The translations under genes were made by a program, and so were the position numbers. This document shows, piece by piece, positions 32,909-40,341 of a DNA stretch of 44,535 nucleotides (the first letter of the stretch is position 1; the number at the start of each line of letters is the position of its first letter). The DNA comes from Cupriavidus cauae (GTDB taxonomy: Bacteria > Pseudomonadota > Gammaproteobacteria > Burkholderiales > Burkholderiaceae), in assembly GCF_008632125.1 (NCBI RefSeq), contig NZ_VWRN01000048.1:1-44535 (forward strand), given 5' to 3'. Below the pieces are notes generated by a model. The model was not told the origin of the DNA and ran no database searches. It saw only the letters and a list, made by a program, of their open reading frames with translations.

Positions 32909-33802
32909 GTGGACCTTTCCCTCTTTCCGCAATTCCGCAGCATCGACGTCGAGACCGACAGCGAGGTCACGATCCATGCCGTCGTCGGCGGCGACGGGCC
33001 GCCGCTATTGCTGCTGCATGGCCATCCGCAGACCCATGCGATCTGGCACAAGGTCGCGCCGGCACTGGCGCAGCGGTTCACCGTGGTGGCCTGCGACCTG
33101 CGCGGCTATGGCGATTCGTCCAAGCCGGCCGGCACCGGCGACCACGGCAACTACAGCAAGCGGACGATGGCGCGCGACGCGCTGCGCGTGATGCAGTCGC
33201 TGGGCTTCGAGCGCTTTCGCGTGCTGGCGCACGACCGTGGCGCGCGCGTGGCCCATCGGCTCGGCATGGACCATCCCGCCGCGGTCGAGCGGATGGTGCT
33301 GCTCGATATCGCGCCGACGCTGGCCATGTACGAGCAGACCACCGAGGCCTTCGCCCGCGCGTACTGGCACTGGTTCTTCCTGATCCAGCCGGCGCCGCTG
33401 CCCGAGCGGCTGATCGAGGCCGATCCGTCGCGCTATATCCGTGACCTGATGGGCGGCCGCAGCGCGGGTCTGAGCCCCTTCGATCCGCGCGCGCTGCGCG
33501 AGTACGAACGCTGCGCTGCCCTGCCCGGCGCCGCGCATGGCGTCTGCGAGGACTATCGCGCCGCGGCCGGCATCGATCTCGAACACGACCGCGCCGACCG
33601 AGAGGCCGGCAAGCAGCTGACGATGCCGCTGCTGGTGCTGTGGGGCGAACAGGGCGTGGTCCATCGCTGCTTCCAGCCGCTGCAGGAATGGCAGCGGGTG
33701 GCCGAGGATGTCGATGGCGGGCCGTTGCCGTGCGGGCACTACATTGCCGAGGAAGCGCCTGACGCTCTGTTGGCGCGGGCGCTGCCGTTCCTGGAGCAAT
33801 AA
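32909..33802 (+). CDS. Fluoroacetate/haloacetate dehalogenase-like alpha/beta hydrolase
   Basis: A 297-residue alpha/beta hydrolase. Using GTG 32909, which has GGAG at good distance, the residues known from fluoroacetate dehalogenases fall in place: nucleophile Asp109 with carboxylate-binding Arg110 and Arg113 in AHDRGARVAHR, acid Asp133 in LLDIAP, fluoride-pocket His154, Trp155 and Tyr216, and base His277 in CGHYIAEE. HGHPQTH and DLRGYGDS are further family marks. The reaction would be hydrolysis of a haloacetate to glycolate and halide. An ATG at 32879 adds ten residues but has no ribosome site. Some relatives hydrolyse epoxides or esters, but those lack the His-Trp pair. No neighbour shows the pathway; a Bug receptor follows 180 bp downstream. 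Confidence 0.82.
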   Translation: MDLSLFPQFRSIDVETDSEVTIHAVVGGDGPPLLLLHGHPQTHAIWHKVAPALAQRFTVVACDLRGYGDSSKPAGTGDHGNYSKRTMARDALRVMQSLGFERFRVLAHDRGARVAHRLGMDHPAAVERMVLLDIAPTLAMYEQTTEAFARAYWHWFFLIQPAPLPERLIEADPSRYIRDLMGGRSAGLSPFDPRALREYERCAALPGAAHGVCEDYRAAAGIDLEHDRADREAGKQLTMPLLVLWGEQGVVHRCFQPLQEWQRVAEDVDGGPLPCGHYIAEEAPDALLARALPFLEQ

Positions 33803-33981
33803 GGTCGGCGGCCAATGCTGCGCCATGCTGCGATAAGCGGCGCTTATGGCCGTAGTCGCAGATTGAATTTCCCGCCGGGGTTCTCCTTCGGTAAAGTCGC
33901 TCGCGCATTGGACGGGGCCGATGGCGTTTGCCGCCGCGCCCCGCCTGCGTGACAGCAACGCGACAACAAGGAGGAGATCTC

Positions 33982-34956
33982 ATGCAAGGCATTCGCCAGG
34001 CCCTGGCCTGCGCCGTATCCGCGGTGGCATTGCTCGGCGCCACGCCGGCCAAGGCCGACAACTGGCCCAGCAAGCCGATTCAGATGATCGTGCCGCAGGC
34101 ACCGGGCGGGACCAACGACATCGTGGCCAGGCTGGTGGCAGCCGACCTGTCGCAACGACTCGGCCAGCAGGTCGTGGTCGAGAACCGGCCCGGCGCCGGC
34201 GGCAATATCGGCACGCAGTTCGCGGCGCGCGCGACGCCGAACGGCTACACGCTGCTGATGACCATCAGCAGCACGCAGGCGATCAACCCGTCGCTGTACC
34301 GCCAGGTTCCGTTCGATCCGATCAAGGACTTCGAGCCGATCGCACTGGTTGCGACCGTGCCGAACGTGCTGGTGGTCAATCCTGCCTTCCCGGCGAAGAC
34401 GCTGCCCGAACTGATCGCAATGGCGAAGGCCAAGCCCGGCCAGTATCGCTTTGCCTCGGCCGGCAACGGCACGCTGAACCATCTGCTGGGCGAAATGCTG
34501 AACAGCATGGCCGGCATCCAGCTGGAGCATGTCCCGTACAAGGGCGTGGCGCCGGCCCTCAATGACGTGCTCGGCAACCAGGTGCCGATGGCGTTCGCCA
34601 GCCTGCCCTCGGTGCTGCCGCACATCAAGGCGGGCAAGGTCCGCGCGCTGGGCGTCAGCTCGGCCAGGCGCTCGCCGTTCGCGCCGGACATTCCGGCCAT
34701 CGGCGAGACGGTGCCGGGTTATAGCGGCGATCTGTGGGTCGGCCTGTTCGCGGTCAAGGGCACGCCGAAGGAGATCACGCAGAAGCTTGCCCAGACCATG
34801 CAGGCCGCGCTGGCCGACCCTGCGCTGCGCGAGAAGCTCGGTGCGCAAGGTGCCGAAGCGCTGTCGGCCACGCCGCAGCAGTTCGCCACGCAGCTCAAGG
34901 GCGATATCGACAAGTGGGCGCGCATCGTCAAGTCGTCCGGCGCGCAGGTGGATTGA
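33982..34956 (+). CDS. Tripartite tricarboxylate transporter substrate-binding protein (Bug/TctC)
   Basis: A 324-residue periplasmic receptor. The signal peptide ends near TPAKA, then DNWPSKPIQMIVPQAPGGTND, ENRPGAGGNIG, GNGTLNHLLGEML and VPYKGVAPALNDVL. ATG 33982 is preceded by a very strong AAGGAGGAG. It follows the dehalogenase-like gene on the same strand, so a small carboxylate ligand is possible, but no TctAB membrane partner is nearby. Its 3' end is fused to a tandem repeat that appears to be amplified from its last codons. Confidence 0.92.
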   Translation: MQGIRQALACAVSAVALLGATPAKADNWPSKPIQMIVPQAPGGTNDIVARLVAADLSQRLGQQVVVENRPGAGGNIGTQFAARATPNGYTLLMTISSTQAINPSLYRQVPFDPIKDFEPIALVATVPNVLVVNPAFPAKTLPELIAMAKAKPGQYRFASAGNGTLNHLLGEMLNSMAGIQLEHVPYKGVAPALNDVLGNQVPMAFASLPSVLPHIKAGKVRALGVSSARRSPFAPDIPAIGETVPGYSGDLWVGLFAVKGTPKEITQKLAQTMQAALADPALREKLGAQGAEALSATPQQFATQLKGDIDKWARIVKSSGAQVD

Positions 34957-35057
34957 AGCGGGTGGATTAAAGCGGGTACGTTAAAGCGGGTACGCTAAAG
35001 CGGGTGGATTAGACGGGTGGATTAGACGGGTGCATTAATCGCAGGTGGACTGAAAGG
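34947..35057 (+). repeat. 13-15-bp tandem array at the 3' end of the Bug gene
   Basis: Eight units begin with GGT and are 13-15 bp long; the first covers the last codons and stop of the Bug gene (GGTGGATTGAAGCG). Most later units keep a TGA, TAA or TAG at the same place, so the array holds a series of stop codons. It probably arose by duplication of the gene end. Confidence 0.85.
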
Positions 35058-35136
35058 AAACCGGCCCGCCCCGCATATCGCGCTGGACGGGCCAGTTGGT
35101 GGCGCCTCTGGGCGCCTGCGGTCTCTACCGCCTGGT

Positions 35137-35268
35137 GGGCTGCTTATTGGGCTGCTTATTGGGCTGCTTATTGGGCTGCTTATTGGGCTGCTTATTGGGC
35201 TGCTTATTGGGCTGCTTATTGGGCTGCTTATTGGGCAACTTATTGGGCAGCATTCTGGGCAGCTCAGT
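35137..35268 (+). repeat. 12-bp minisatellite GGGCTGCTTATT
   Basis: Eight perfect copies (35137-35232) followed by three degenerate ones (35233-35268). The last degenerate unit overlaps the stop codon of the convergent J-domain gene. A plus-strand frame through it would give repeated Gly-Cys-Leu-Leu, but no ribosome site or family supports it. Confidence 0.95.
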
Positions 35269-36052
35269 GGACAGCCGACCCGGCGGTGGCCTGTTCGGCC
35301 TGAGCCTGCATGAACTCCCTGGCAGCGCCGACGGCCTGCATCGCCTCCTGACTGCCGCCCTTGTCGGGATGGGCCTTCAGCGATGCCGCCCGGAACGCCT
35401 TGCCGATCTTCGCCAGATCCGTCTCGCCGGCATTCAGCCCCAGGATTTCGTGCGGCAGACGGTCATAGCTCCATCCGTCGGGCGCGTAAGGGTTTGCTGA
35501 AGCGGCGGGTTTCTGCGGCGGCGGCGCGCTGTGCGTGGATTCCGGGCCATGCGGCGGGGGCGCGCTATACGTGGGTTCGGGCCGCGGCGGCGGGGGCGCG
35601 CCGTACGTGGGTTCGGGCCCCTGCGGCGGCGCGCTGTACGCGGGTTCGGGCCGGTGCCGCGGCGGCGCGCTGTGCGCGGGTTCTGGCCGTTGCCGCGGCG
35701 GCGCGCTGTACGCCGGCTCGGGCCGATGATGCTGCTGTTTGGCGCGCTCGCTTTGCCGATCATCGCGATGCGTCGGTTCGGGCTCGGGATTGCGCGTCGG
35801 CCACAGCACCACGATCGCCGCCGACAGCCTGCCGGCCTGGTCGACCAGCACGATCGCATTGATCTGGAGCGGCGCCGATCTCCGCGGCGCGAAGGCGTTG
35901 GCGCTCAGGTTGGCGAGCAGCAGGTTCATCAGCAGCGCATTGGCGGCATCCTCCGGCGACATCGAGAACCGCAGGTCGGGGGACTTCGCCTGCGGCATTG
36001 GCGGCGGGATGTCGATGGGCCGCTGGGCGGGGACGAAAGAAACGAACGGCAT
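35264..36052 (-). CDS. J-domain protein with proline/tyrosine repeat linker
   Basis: A 262-residue protein with an unusual build. The first 90 residues contain the segment RFSMSPEDAANALLMNLLLANLSANAF and a strand region (INAIVLVDQAGRLSAAIVVLW), with no known domain. A central stretch (about 105-185) repeats PEP(T/A)YSAPP-type units about six times. The last 65 residues form a J-domain with the HPD motif intact in LKAHPDKGGSQEAM, placing it C-terminally as in type III J-proteins. J-domains stimulate Hsp70 (DnaK), so this is probably a specialised co-chaperone. ATG 36052 has AAGGAG seven bases upstream. The gene is convergent with the Bug gene and flanked by a minisatellite. Confidence 0.75.
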   Translation of the reverse strand: MPFVSFVPAQRPIDIPPPMPQAKSPDLRFSMSPEDAANALLMNLLLANLSANAFAPRRSAPLQINAIVLVDQAGRLSAAIVVLWPTRNPEPEPTHRDDRQSERAKQQHHRPEPAYSAPPRQRPEPAHSAPPRHRPEPAYSAPPQGPEPTYGAPPPPRPEPTYSAPPPHGPESTHSAPPPQKPAASANPYAPDGWSYDRLPHEILGLNAGETDLAKIGKAFRAASLKAHPDKGGSQEAMQAVGAAREFMQAQAEQATAGSAVH

Positions 36053-36257
36053 GGCAACTCCTTGAGGTCATGGGGGCTGCCATCTTTGCCCGCTGACCGC
36101 AAAGCCGCTACCGCTGAAACCAACTGGTTTTCGCTTTTGCATCACGTCACGCGCCGCACGGCCTATCGTGCCCGCATCGCTCTCGGTGCGCTCACGCACA
36201 TACCGCCACCATCGGCATCGCCGCAAAATCGCCTTTTCCGCATCGACAGGGGCGACG

Positions 36258-37151
36258 ATGAAGCGCGTGATCCGTATTGCGGGTTGGACGATCGCCGGGC
36301 TGATCGTCGCCGCCGGCCTGGTCCTGGCGACCGGCATCCTGCTCGCCGAACGCAAGGCCCAACGGCAGGTGCACGTGCCCGCAGTTCCCGTCGCCTATCG
36401 CGATGACGCGCAAGCCCTCGCGCGCGGCAAGTATCTCTACGAGTCGCGCGGCTGCATGGAATGCCACGGCGCCGACGGCCGCGGCCGCGTGATGATCAAC
36501 GACCCGTCCGGCATGTTCGTGCGCACGCCGAACGTGACGGCCGGCAATCCCGATATCGCGCGCTACCGCGAACGGGACTGGGTCCTGGCGATCCGTCACG
36601 GCGTCGCGCCATCGGGCCGGCCGCTGATGATCATGCCGAGCGAGGACTACAACCAGCTCAGCGACGAAGACCTGTCCGCGCTGGTCGCCTATATGCGCAG
36701 CCTGCCGCCGCTGCTCAGCGGGATGACCGAGATCCGCCTGCCGCTGATGGCGCGCGTGCTCTACGGCTTCGGCATGATCCAGGACGCGGCGGCCAAGATC
36801 GACCACGCCCGCCCGCCGTCGCCGCCGCTGCAGCCGGCGCCGACCGCCGCCTATGGCGCCTATGTCGCCAATGCCTGCATCGGCTGCCACGGCGCCGATC
36901 TGGCCGGCGGCAAGATTCCCGGCGCGCCGCCGGACTGGCCCCCGGCCGCCGACCTGCGCCCGGGCGCCGTGATGCTGCGCTACCGCACGCCGGAGCGCTT
37001 TATCGAGATGATGCGCAACGGCGTGCGGCCGGACGGCACCGAGGTCAGCAAGGTGATGCCGTTCGAAAGCCTGCGCAAGATGAGCGATACCGACCTGACC
37101 GCGCTCTATCTCCATCTGAAGGCGTTGCCGGTGACGCAGGCCGCGCGGTGA
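36258..37151 (+). CDS. Membrane-anchored dihaem cytochrome c
   Basis: A 297-residue cytochrome. One N-terminal membrane helix (about residues 5-30) anchors it facing the periplasm. Two haem c sites are visible: CMECH at 66-70 and CIGCH at 207-211, each heading a cytochrome c domain, with probable axial Met residues in PLMIMPSEDYNQL and SKVMPFESL. This two-domain layout is that of the cytochrome subunits of alcohol/aldehyde or gluconate dehydrogenases and related electron carriers. AGGGG precedes ATG 36258. No dehydrogenase partner is adjacent, so its electron donor is unknown. Confidence 0.88.
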   Translation: MKRVIRIAGWTIAGLIVAAGLVLATGILLAERKAQRQVHVPAVPVAYRDDAQALARGKYLYESRGCMECHGADGRGRVMINDPSGMFVRTPNVTAGNPDIARYRERDWVLAIRHGVAPSGRPLMIMPSEDYNQLSDEDLSALVAYMRSLPPLLSGMTEIRLPLMARVLYGFGMIQDAAAKIDHARPPSPPLQPAPTAAYGAYVANACIGCHGADLAGGKIPGAPPDWPPAADLRPGAVMLRYRTPERFIEMMRNGVRPDGTEVSKVMPFESLRKMSDTDLTALYLHLKALPVTQAAR

Positions 37152-37492
37152 GCGGGTTGGCGTTGCGGTGGTCGGCACTGCCCGATGCCCGATGCGCGGC
37201 GTGCGGTTCCCCGATGCGCGTTGCACGCCTGCGACATCCCTCCGACCGGTCCGGCGTCATAAGCGAAAGTTTTACACGTTTGCCTAATTTCACTGCACGC
37301 CGACTACGATAGGACCCCGTCTCCTTCCCCGCTCTCGCGCCGCCTCTTCCGGCGGCAGGCACTCACGACCGCGTTTCGTCCCACCGATCCTTGCTCCGGG
37401 CATGGGCATTGCAGCGCAACCCACGCCCATGCGGAGTGAAGTACCGCTTGAGTCCCTGCTTGAGTTCCGTTGACCGAGATCGGAGGATCCCC
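37152..37492 (+). other. Intergenic leader upstream of manganese catalase
   Basis: No gene is seen. It contains an inverted repeat GCATGGGC (37400-37407) / GCCCATGC (37425-37432) with a 17-base loop, and a direct repeat GCTTGAGT at 37446 and 37458 just before the catalase ribosome site. A weak promoter candidate (TTGCCT near 37280, TACGAT about 19 bases later) would give a leader of about 180 bases containing both elements. No known manganese riboswitch pattern is recognisable by eye. Confidence 0.4.
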
Positions 37493-38449
37493 ATGTTCAT
37501 GCACAACAAACGATTGCAGTACACCGTACGCGTATCACGGCCTGATCCCGGTCTGGCCAATCTGTTGCTGGAGCAGTTCGGCGGTCCGCAGGGCGAATTG
37601 GCGGCCGCACTGCGCTATTTCACGCAGGCGCTGGCCGAGGACGATCCGGGCCGCAAGGACATGCTGCTGGATATCGCAACCGAGGAACTGAGCCATCTGG
37701 AGGTGATCGGCTCGATCGTCGCGATGCTCAACAAGGGGGCCAAGGGCCAGCTTGCCGAGGGCATCGAACAGGAAGCCGAGCTGTATCGCTCGCTGTCCGG
37801 CCCCGGCAACGACAGCCACGTAACCCAACTGCTGTATGGCGGCGGCCCGCCGCTGACCAATTCGGGCGGCGTGCCCTGGACCGCGGCCTATATCGACACG
37901 ATCGGCGAGCCCACCGCGGACCTGCGCTCCAATATCGCCGCCGAGGCGCGCGCCAAGATCATCTACGAGCGGCTGATCAACGTTACCGATGACCCCGGCG
38001 TGCAGGAAGCCCTGGGCTTTCTGATGACGCGCGAGGTGTCGCACCAGAAGTCGTTCGAGAAGGCGCTGTATTCGATCCAGCCCAGCTTCCCCCCGGGCAA
38101 GGCGCCGCCGATGCCCGAGTTCGCCAGCGTCTACTACAAGATGTCGCAGGGCGACGCGCTGCGCGGTCCCTGGAATTCGGATTCGACCTTCGAGTTCGTC
38201 GAGAGTCCGACGCCGGCGGTCGATGGCGGCAGCGGCATGCCCGAAGTCCAGCTCGAGCCCAACCAGGCCAGCGCGGTGGAAGCGGCGGCGATGCGCACCG
38301 AATCGGACGTCAACAGCGATCCGGTGACGGGAGCGGACTTGGGCAGCGTCGATGAGGCCGAGCTGCCGACCGACCCCGGCGCGCCCGGCGCGAGCGGCGC
38401 GGGTGGCGCAGCATCGGGGGCGCCAAAGGTGCCGCCGGGCAAGGCTTGA
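37493..38449 (+). CDS. Manganese catalase
   Basis: A 318-residue non-haem catalase that splits hydrogen peroxide with a dimanganese centre. The four-helix bundle has the metal ligands in GELAAALRYFTQALAED, DIATEELSHLEVIG and, in the second half, AEARAKIIYERLI and TREVSHQKSFEKAL, which supply Glu and His in the expected order. The last 80 residues are a Ser/Gly/Ala/Pro-rich acidic tail without known fold. GGAGG precedes ATG 37493. It faces the manganese transporter gene mntH across a terminator, a meaningful pairing of metal supply and metal-dependent peroxide defence. Confidence 0.93.
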   Translation: MFMHNKRLQYTVRVSRPDPGLANLLLEQFGGPQGELAAALRYFTQALAEDDPGRKDMLLDIATEELSHLEVIGSIVAMLNKGAKGQLAEGIEQEAELYRSLSGPGNDSHVTQLLYGGGPPLTNSGGVPWTAAYIDTIGEPTADLRSNIAAEARAKIIYERLINVTDDPGVQEALGFLMTREVSHQKSFEKALYSIQPSFPPGKAPPMPEFASVYYKMSQGDALRGPWNSDSTFEFVESPTPAVDGGSGMPEVQLEPNQASAVEAAAMRTESDVNSDPVTGADLGSVDEAELPTDPGAPGASGAGGAASGAPKVPPGKA

Positions 38450-38485
38450 TCGGCCGTCTGCCGCGGATGTGTGGTGATGAGAAAC

Positions 38486-38513
38486 GAGGCGGCCGCAATG
38501 GCCGCCTCTTTTT
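38486..38513 (+). terminator. Rho-independent terminator of manganese catalase
   Basis: GAGGCGGCC (38486-38494) and GGCCGCCTC (38500-38508) form a perfect 9-bp stem with a five-base loop followed by TTTTT. On the minus strand the hairpin is followed by a less perfect T stretch, so it may serve the convergent mntH gene too. Confidence 0.9.
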
Positions 38514-38558
38514 ATGGACGCTGCGGCGGGCGCTACCGCGCGGGTCTGGTCCCGCCGG

Positions 38559-39896
38559 CTATGGCAACACGGTCGTCGCCAGCAGCGTCACGTTCATGCC
38601 GATGATCAGCGTCACCGCGATCACCGCCAATACCGTGACCCACGGCTTGTTGACGTAGGCGCCCATCACGGAGCGGCGGCTGGTCAGCCAGATCAGCGGC
38701 ACCACCGCGAACGGCAATTGGAGGCTCAGGATGACCTGGCTGAGCACCAGCAGCTGGCCGATGCCCGCTTCGCCATAGGCCAGCGCAACGAACATCGCCG
38801 GCACCACCGCGATGCCGCGCGTCAGCAGCCGCCGCGCCCACGCCGGCAGCCGCAGCCTGACGAAGCCCTCCATCACGATCTGCCCGGCCAGCGTCGCCGT
38901 CACCGCGGAGCTTTGTCCCGACGCGAGCAGCGCGACCCCGAACAGCACGCTGGCGATCGCGGTGCCAGTCAGCGGCCCGAGCAGCTGGTAGGCGGCGCGC
39001 AGGTCGTTGACCTCGTGCATGCCGCCGGTATGGAACACGGCGCCGGCGGTCACCAGGATGGCGGCGTTGATGAAGAAGGCGATCACCAGCGCCAGCATGA
39101 TGTCGACCGTGTAATAGGCGAGCGTGGTGGCGATACTCTCGTGTCCGCGCCGGATCCGCTGCGGTCCGACCATCGACGAATGCAGATACAGGTTGTGCGG
39201 CATCACTGTCGCGCCGACGATGCCGATCGCGATGTACAGCATGTTGGTGTCGGTCAGCACCCGCGTGCTCGGCACGAAGCCGCGCGCGACGTCGCCCCAT
39301 TGCGGCTGCACCAGTACCAGGTTGATCGCAAAGCAGAGGAACACCACCGCGAGCAGCGCGATGACCACCGCTTCCAGTTGCCGGTAGCCGCGCTGCTGCA
39401 GCGCGAGGATCAGCAGCACGTCGAGCACCGTCGCGGCCACGCCCCAGGTCAGCGGAATGCCGAACAGCAGGTTCAGCGCGATCGCGGTGCCGATGACCTC
39501 GGCCAGGTCGGTGGCGCAGATCGCCAGCTCGCACAGCAGCCATTGCGCCAGCGCCGAGCGCTTGCTCGAATGCTGCCGGCAGGCCTGCGCCAGGTCCATG
39601 CCGGACACCACCCCGAGCCGCGCCGCCAGCGTCTGCAGCAGCATCGCGATCAGGCTGGACATCAGCACGATCCACAGCAGCGCGTAGCCGTAGCCCGAAC
39701 CGGCGGCGAGATCGGTGGCCCAGTTGCCGGGGTCCATATAGCCGACCGCGACTAGGTAGCCGGGCCCCAGGAAGGCCAGCAGACGGCGCCAATGCAGCTT
39801 GCCGCCCGGCGGGCGGCGCCAGGTGCCAAGCGGCCCCGCGGCCTGCGCGTCGGCATCCGGCGGCGGGGTCGTGTCAGGCGGCATGGCGCCTCCCAT
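38559..39896 (-). CDS. mntH: Nramp-family divalent metal (Mn2+) transporter
   Basis: A 445-residue inner membrane proton-coupled metal importer with about 11 helices. The metal-binding motif in helix 1 is present as YMDPGNWATDLAAG, and the helix 6 motif as GATVMPHNLYLHSS; both are hallmarks of MntH. The N-terminal 30 residues are Pro-rich and cytosolic. Two starts are possible: ATG 39896, with no ribosome site, and ATG 39884, which has GGAGG four bases upstream. Downstream of a 37-codon gene on the same strand and convergent with manganese catalase. Confidence 0.93.
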   Translation of the reverse strand: MGGAMPPDTTPPPDADAQAAGPLGTWRRPPGGKLHWRRLLAFLGPGYLVAVGYMDPGNWATDLAAGSGYGYALLWIVLMSSLIAMLLQTLAARLGVVSGMDLAQACRQHSSKRSALAQWLLCELAICATDLAEVIGTAIALNLLFGIPLTWGVAATVLDVLLILALQQRGYRQLEAVVIALLAVVFLCFAINLVLVQPQWGDVARGFVPSTRVLTDTNMLYIAIGIVGATVMPHNLYLHSSMVGPQRIRRGHESIATTLAYYTVDIMLALVIAFFINAAILVTAGAVFHTGGMHEVNDLRAAYQLLGPLTGTAIASVLFGVALLASGQSSAVTATLAGQIVMEGFVRLRLPAWARRLLTRGIAVVPAMFVALAYGEAGIGQLLVLSQVILSLQLPFAVVPLIWLTSRRSVMGAYVNKPWVTVLAVIAVTLIIGMNVTLLATTVLP

Positions 39897-39919
39897 GCCG
39901 GCCGCGCCGGAGCCGCCGT

Positions 39920-40033
39920 TCAGACATCGGCGAGCAGCCGGGTCAGCAGCACCGCCAGGCCGCCGCCGTTGATGGTCAGGCCGAGCAGCAGCCGGACAGG
40001 ATGGTCACGCCAGTCGCGCCGGATTCGTTCCAT
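39920..40033 (-). CDS. 37-residue small membrane protein upstream of mntH
   Basis: ATG 40033, with GAGGAGA nine bases upstream, opens a 37-codon frame ending with TGA at 39920, 24-36 bp before mntH on the same strand. The peptide starts MERIRRDWRDHP with a charged amphipathic head and continues with a hydrophobic segment (VRLLLGLTINGGGLAVLLTR), so one membrane helix is likely. It is not similar to anything I can name. Position suggests a role in manganese transport, like other small membrane proteins that adjust transporters, but that is inference. It could also be only a coupled leader frame. Confidence 0.55.
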   Translation of the reverse strand: MERIRRDWRDHPVRLLLGLTINGGGLAVLLTRLLADV

Positions 40034-40341
40034 GGCTTCGCGTCTCCTCGTTTTCGCGCGCGCTCGGCTCGGCGCGCGGCCGCCATATCAAGCACGAGCC
40101 ATGCCCGCGCGGTTTGAACACGACAGGCGTCCGAATGGAGCCCGATTGCGGTTCCATTCGGGTCACCGGCACGCCTTGTTCGACTGGCGCTTCTCCGGCG
40201 CACCGCCCTGCCCTCTGGCACTTTGTTACAACGGCCCGGCTCGCCTTGCCATCGGCACTCATCCGCCGCAGAATCGGCATGCCCGTGCGCCAGCGCACGC
40301 CTGCCGGCCGCGGTCCGCGGCGGCTTCGCCGACAACGACCG
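40034..40341. promoter_or_regulatory. mntH/ECF sigma divergent region with 9-bp inverted repeat
   Basis: No gene is seen here. CCGAATGGA (40131-40139) and TCCATTCGG (40153-40161) form a perfect 9-bp inverted repeat with a 13-bp centre and a wobble-paired next step. It lies 98 bp upstream of the small protein and about 180 bp upstream of the sigma factor. It could be a repressor site for mntH or an RNA hairpin. The ECF42-like promoter pattern found downstream of the sigma gene is not present here. Confidence 0.45.

Noticed and set aside
31580..32977. Long minus-strand frame under the MscS gene
   Set aside because: It is rich in Gln/Arg/His, as expected for the complement of Leu- and Val-rich membrane helices.
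34947..35268. CRISPR array
   Set aside because: The repeats are short (12-15 bp), contiguous and without spacers; there are no cas genes.
35096..35500. 134-residue plus-strand frame with Gly-Cys-Leu-Leu repeats
   Set aside because: It is the translation of a 12-bp minisatellite, lacks a ribosome site and overlaps the J-domain gene on the other strand.
37255..37492. yybP-ykoY manganese riboswitch in the catalase leader
   Set aside because: The characteristic loops of that riboswitch are not seen; only a simple inverted repeat and a short direct repeat are present.
40034..40341. ECF42 autoregulatory promoter
   Set aside because: No TGTCGA-N17-CGA pattern occurs upstream of the sigma gene; only a TGTTCGA-like sequence near 40178 without a matching second box.
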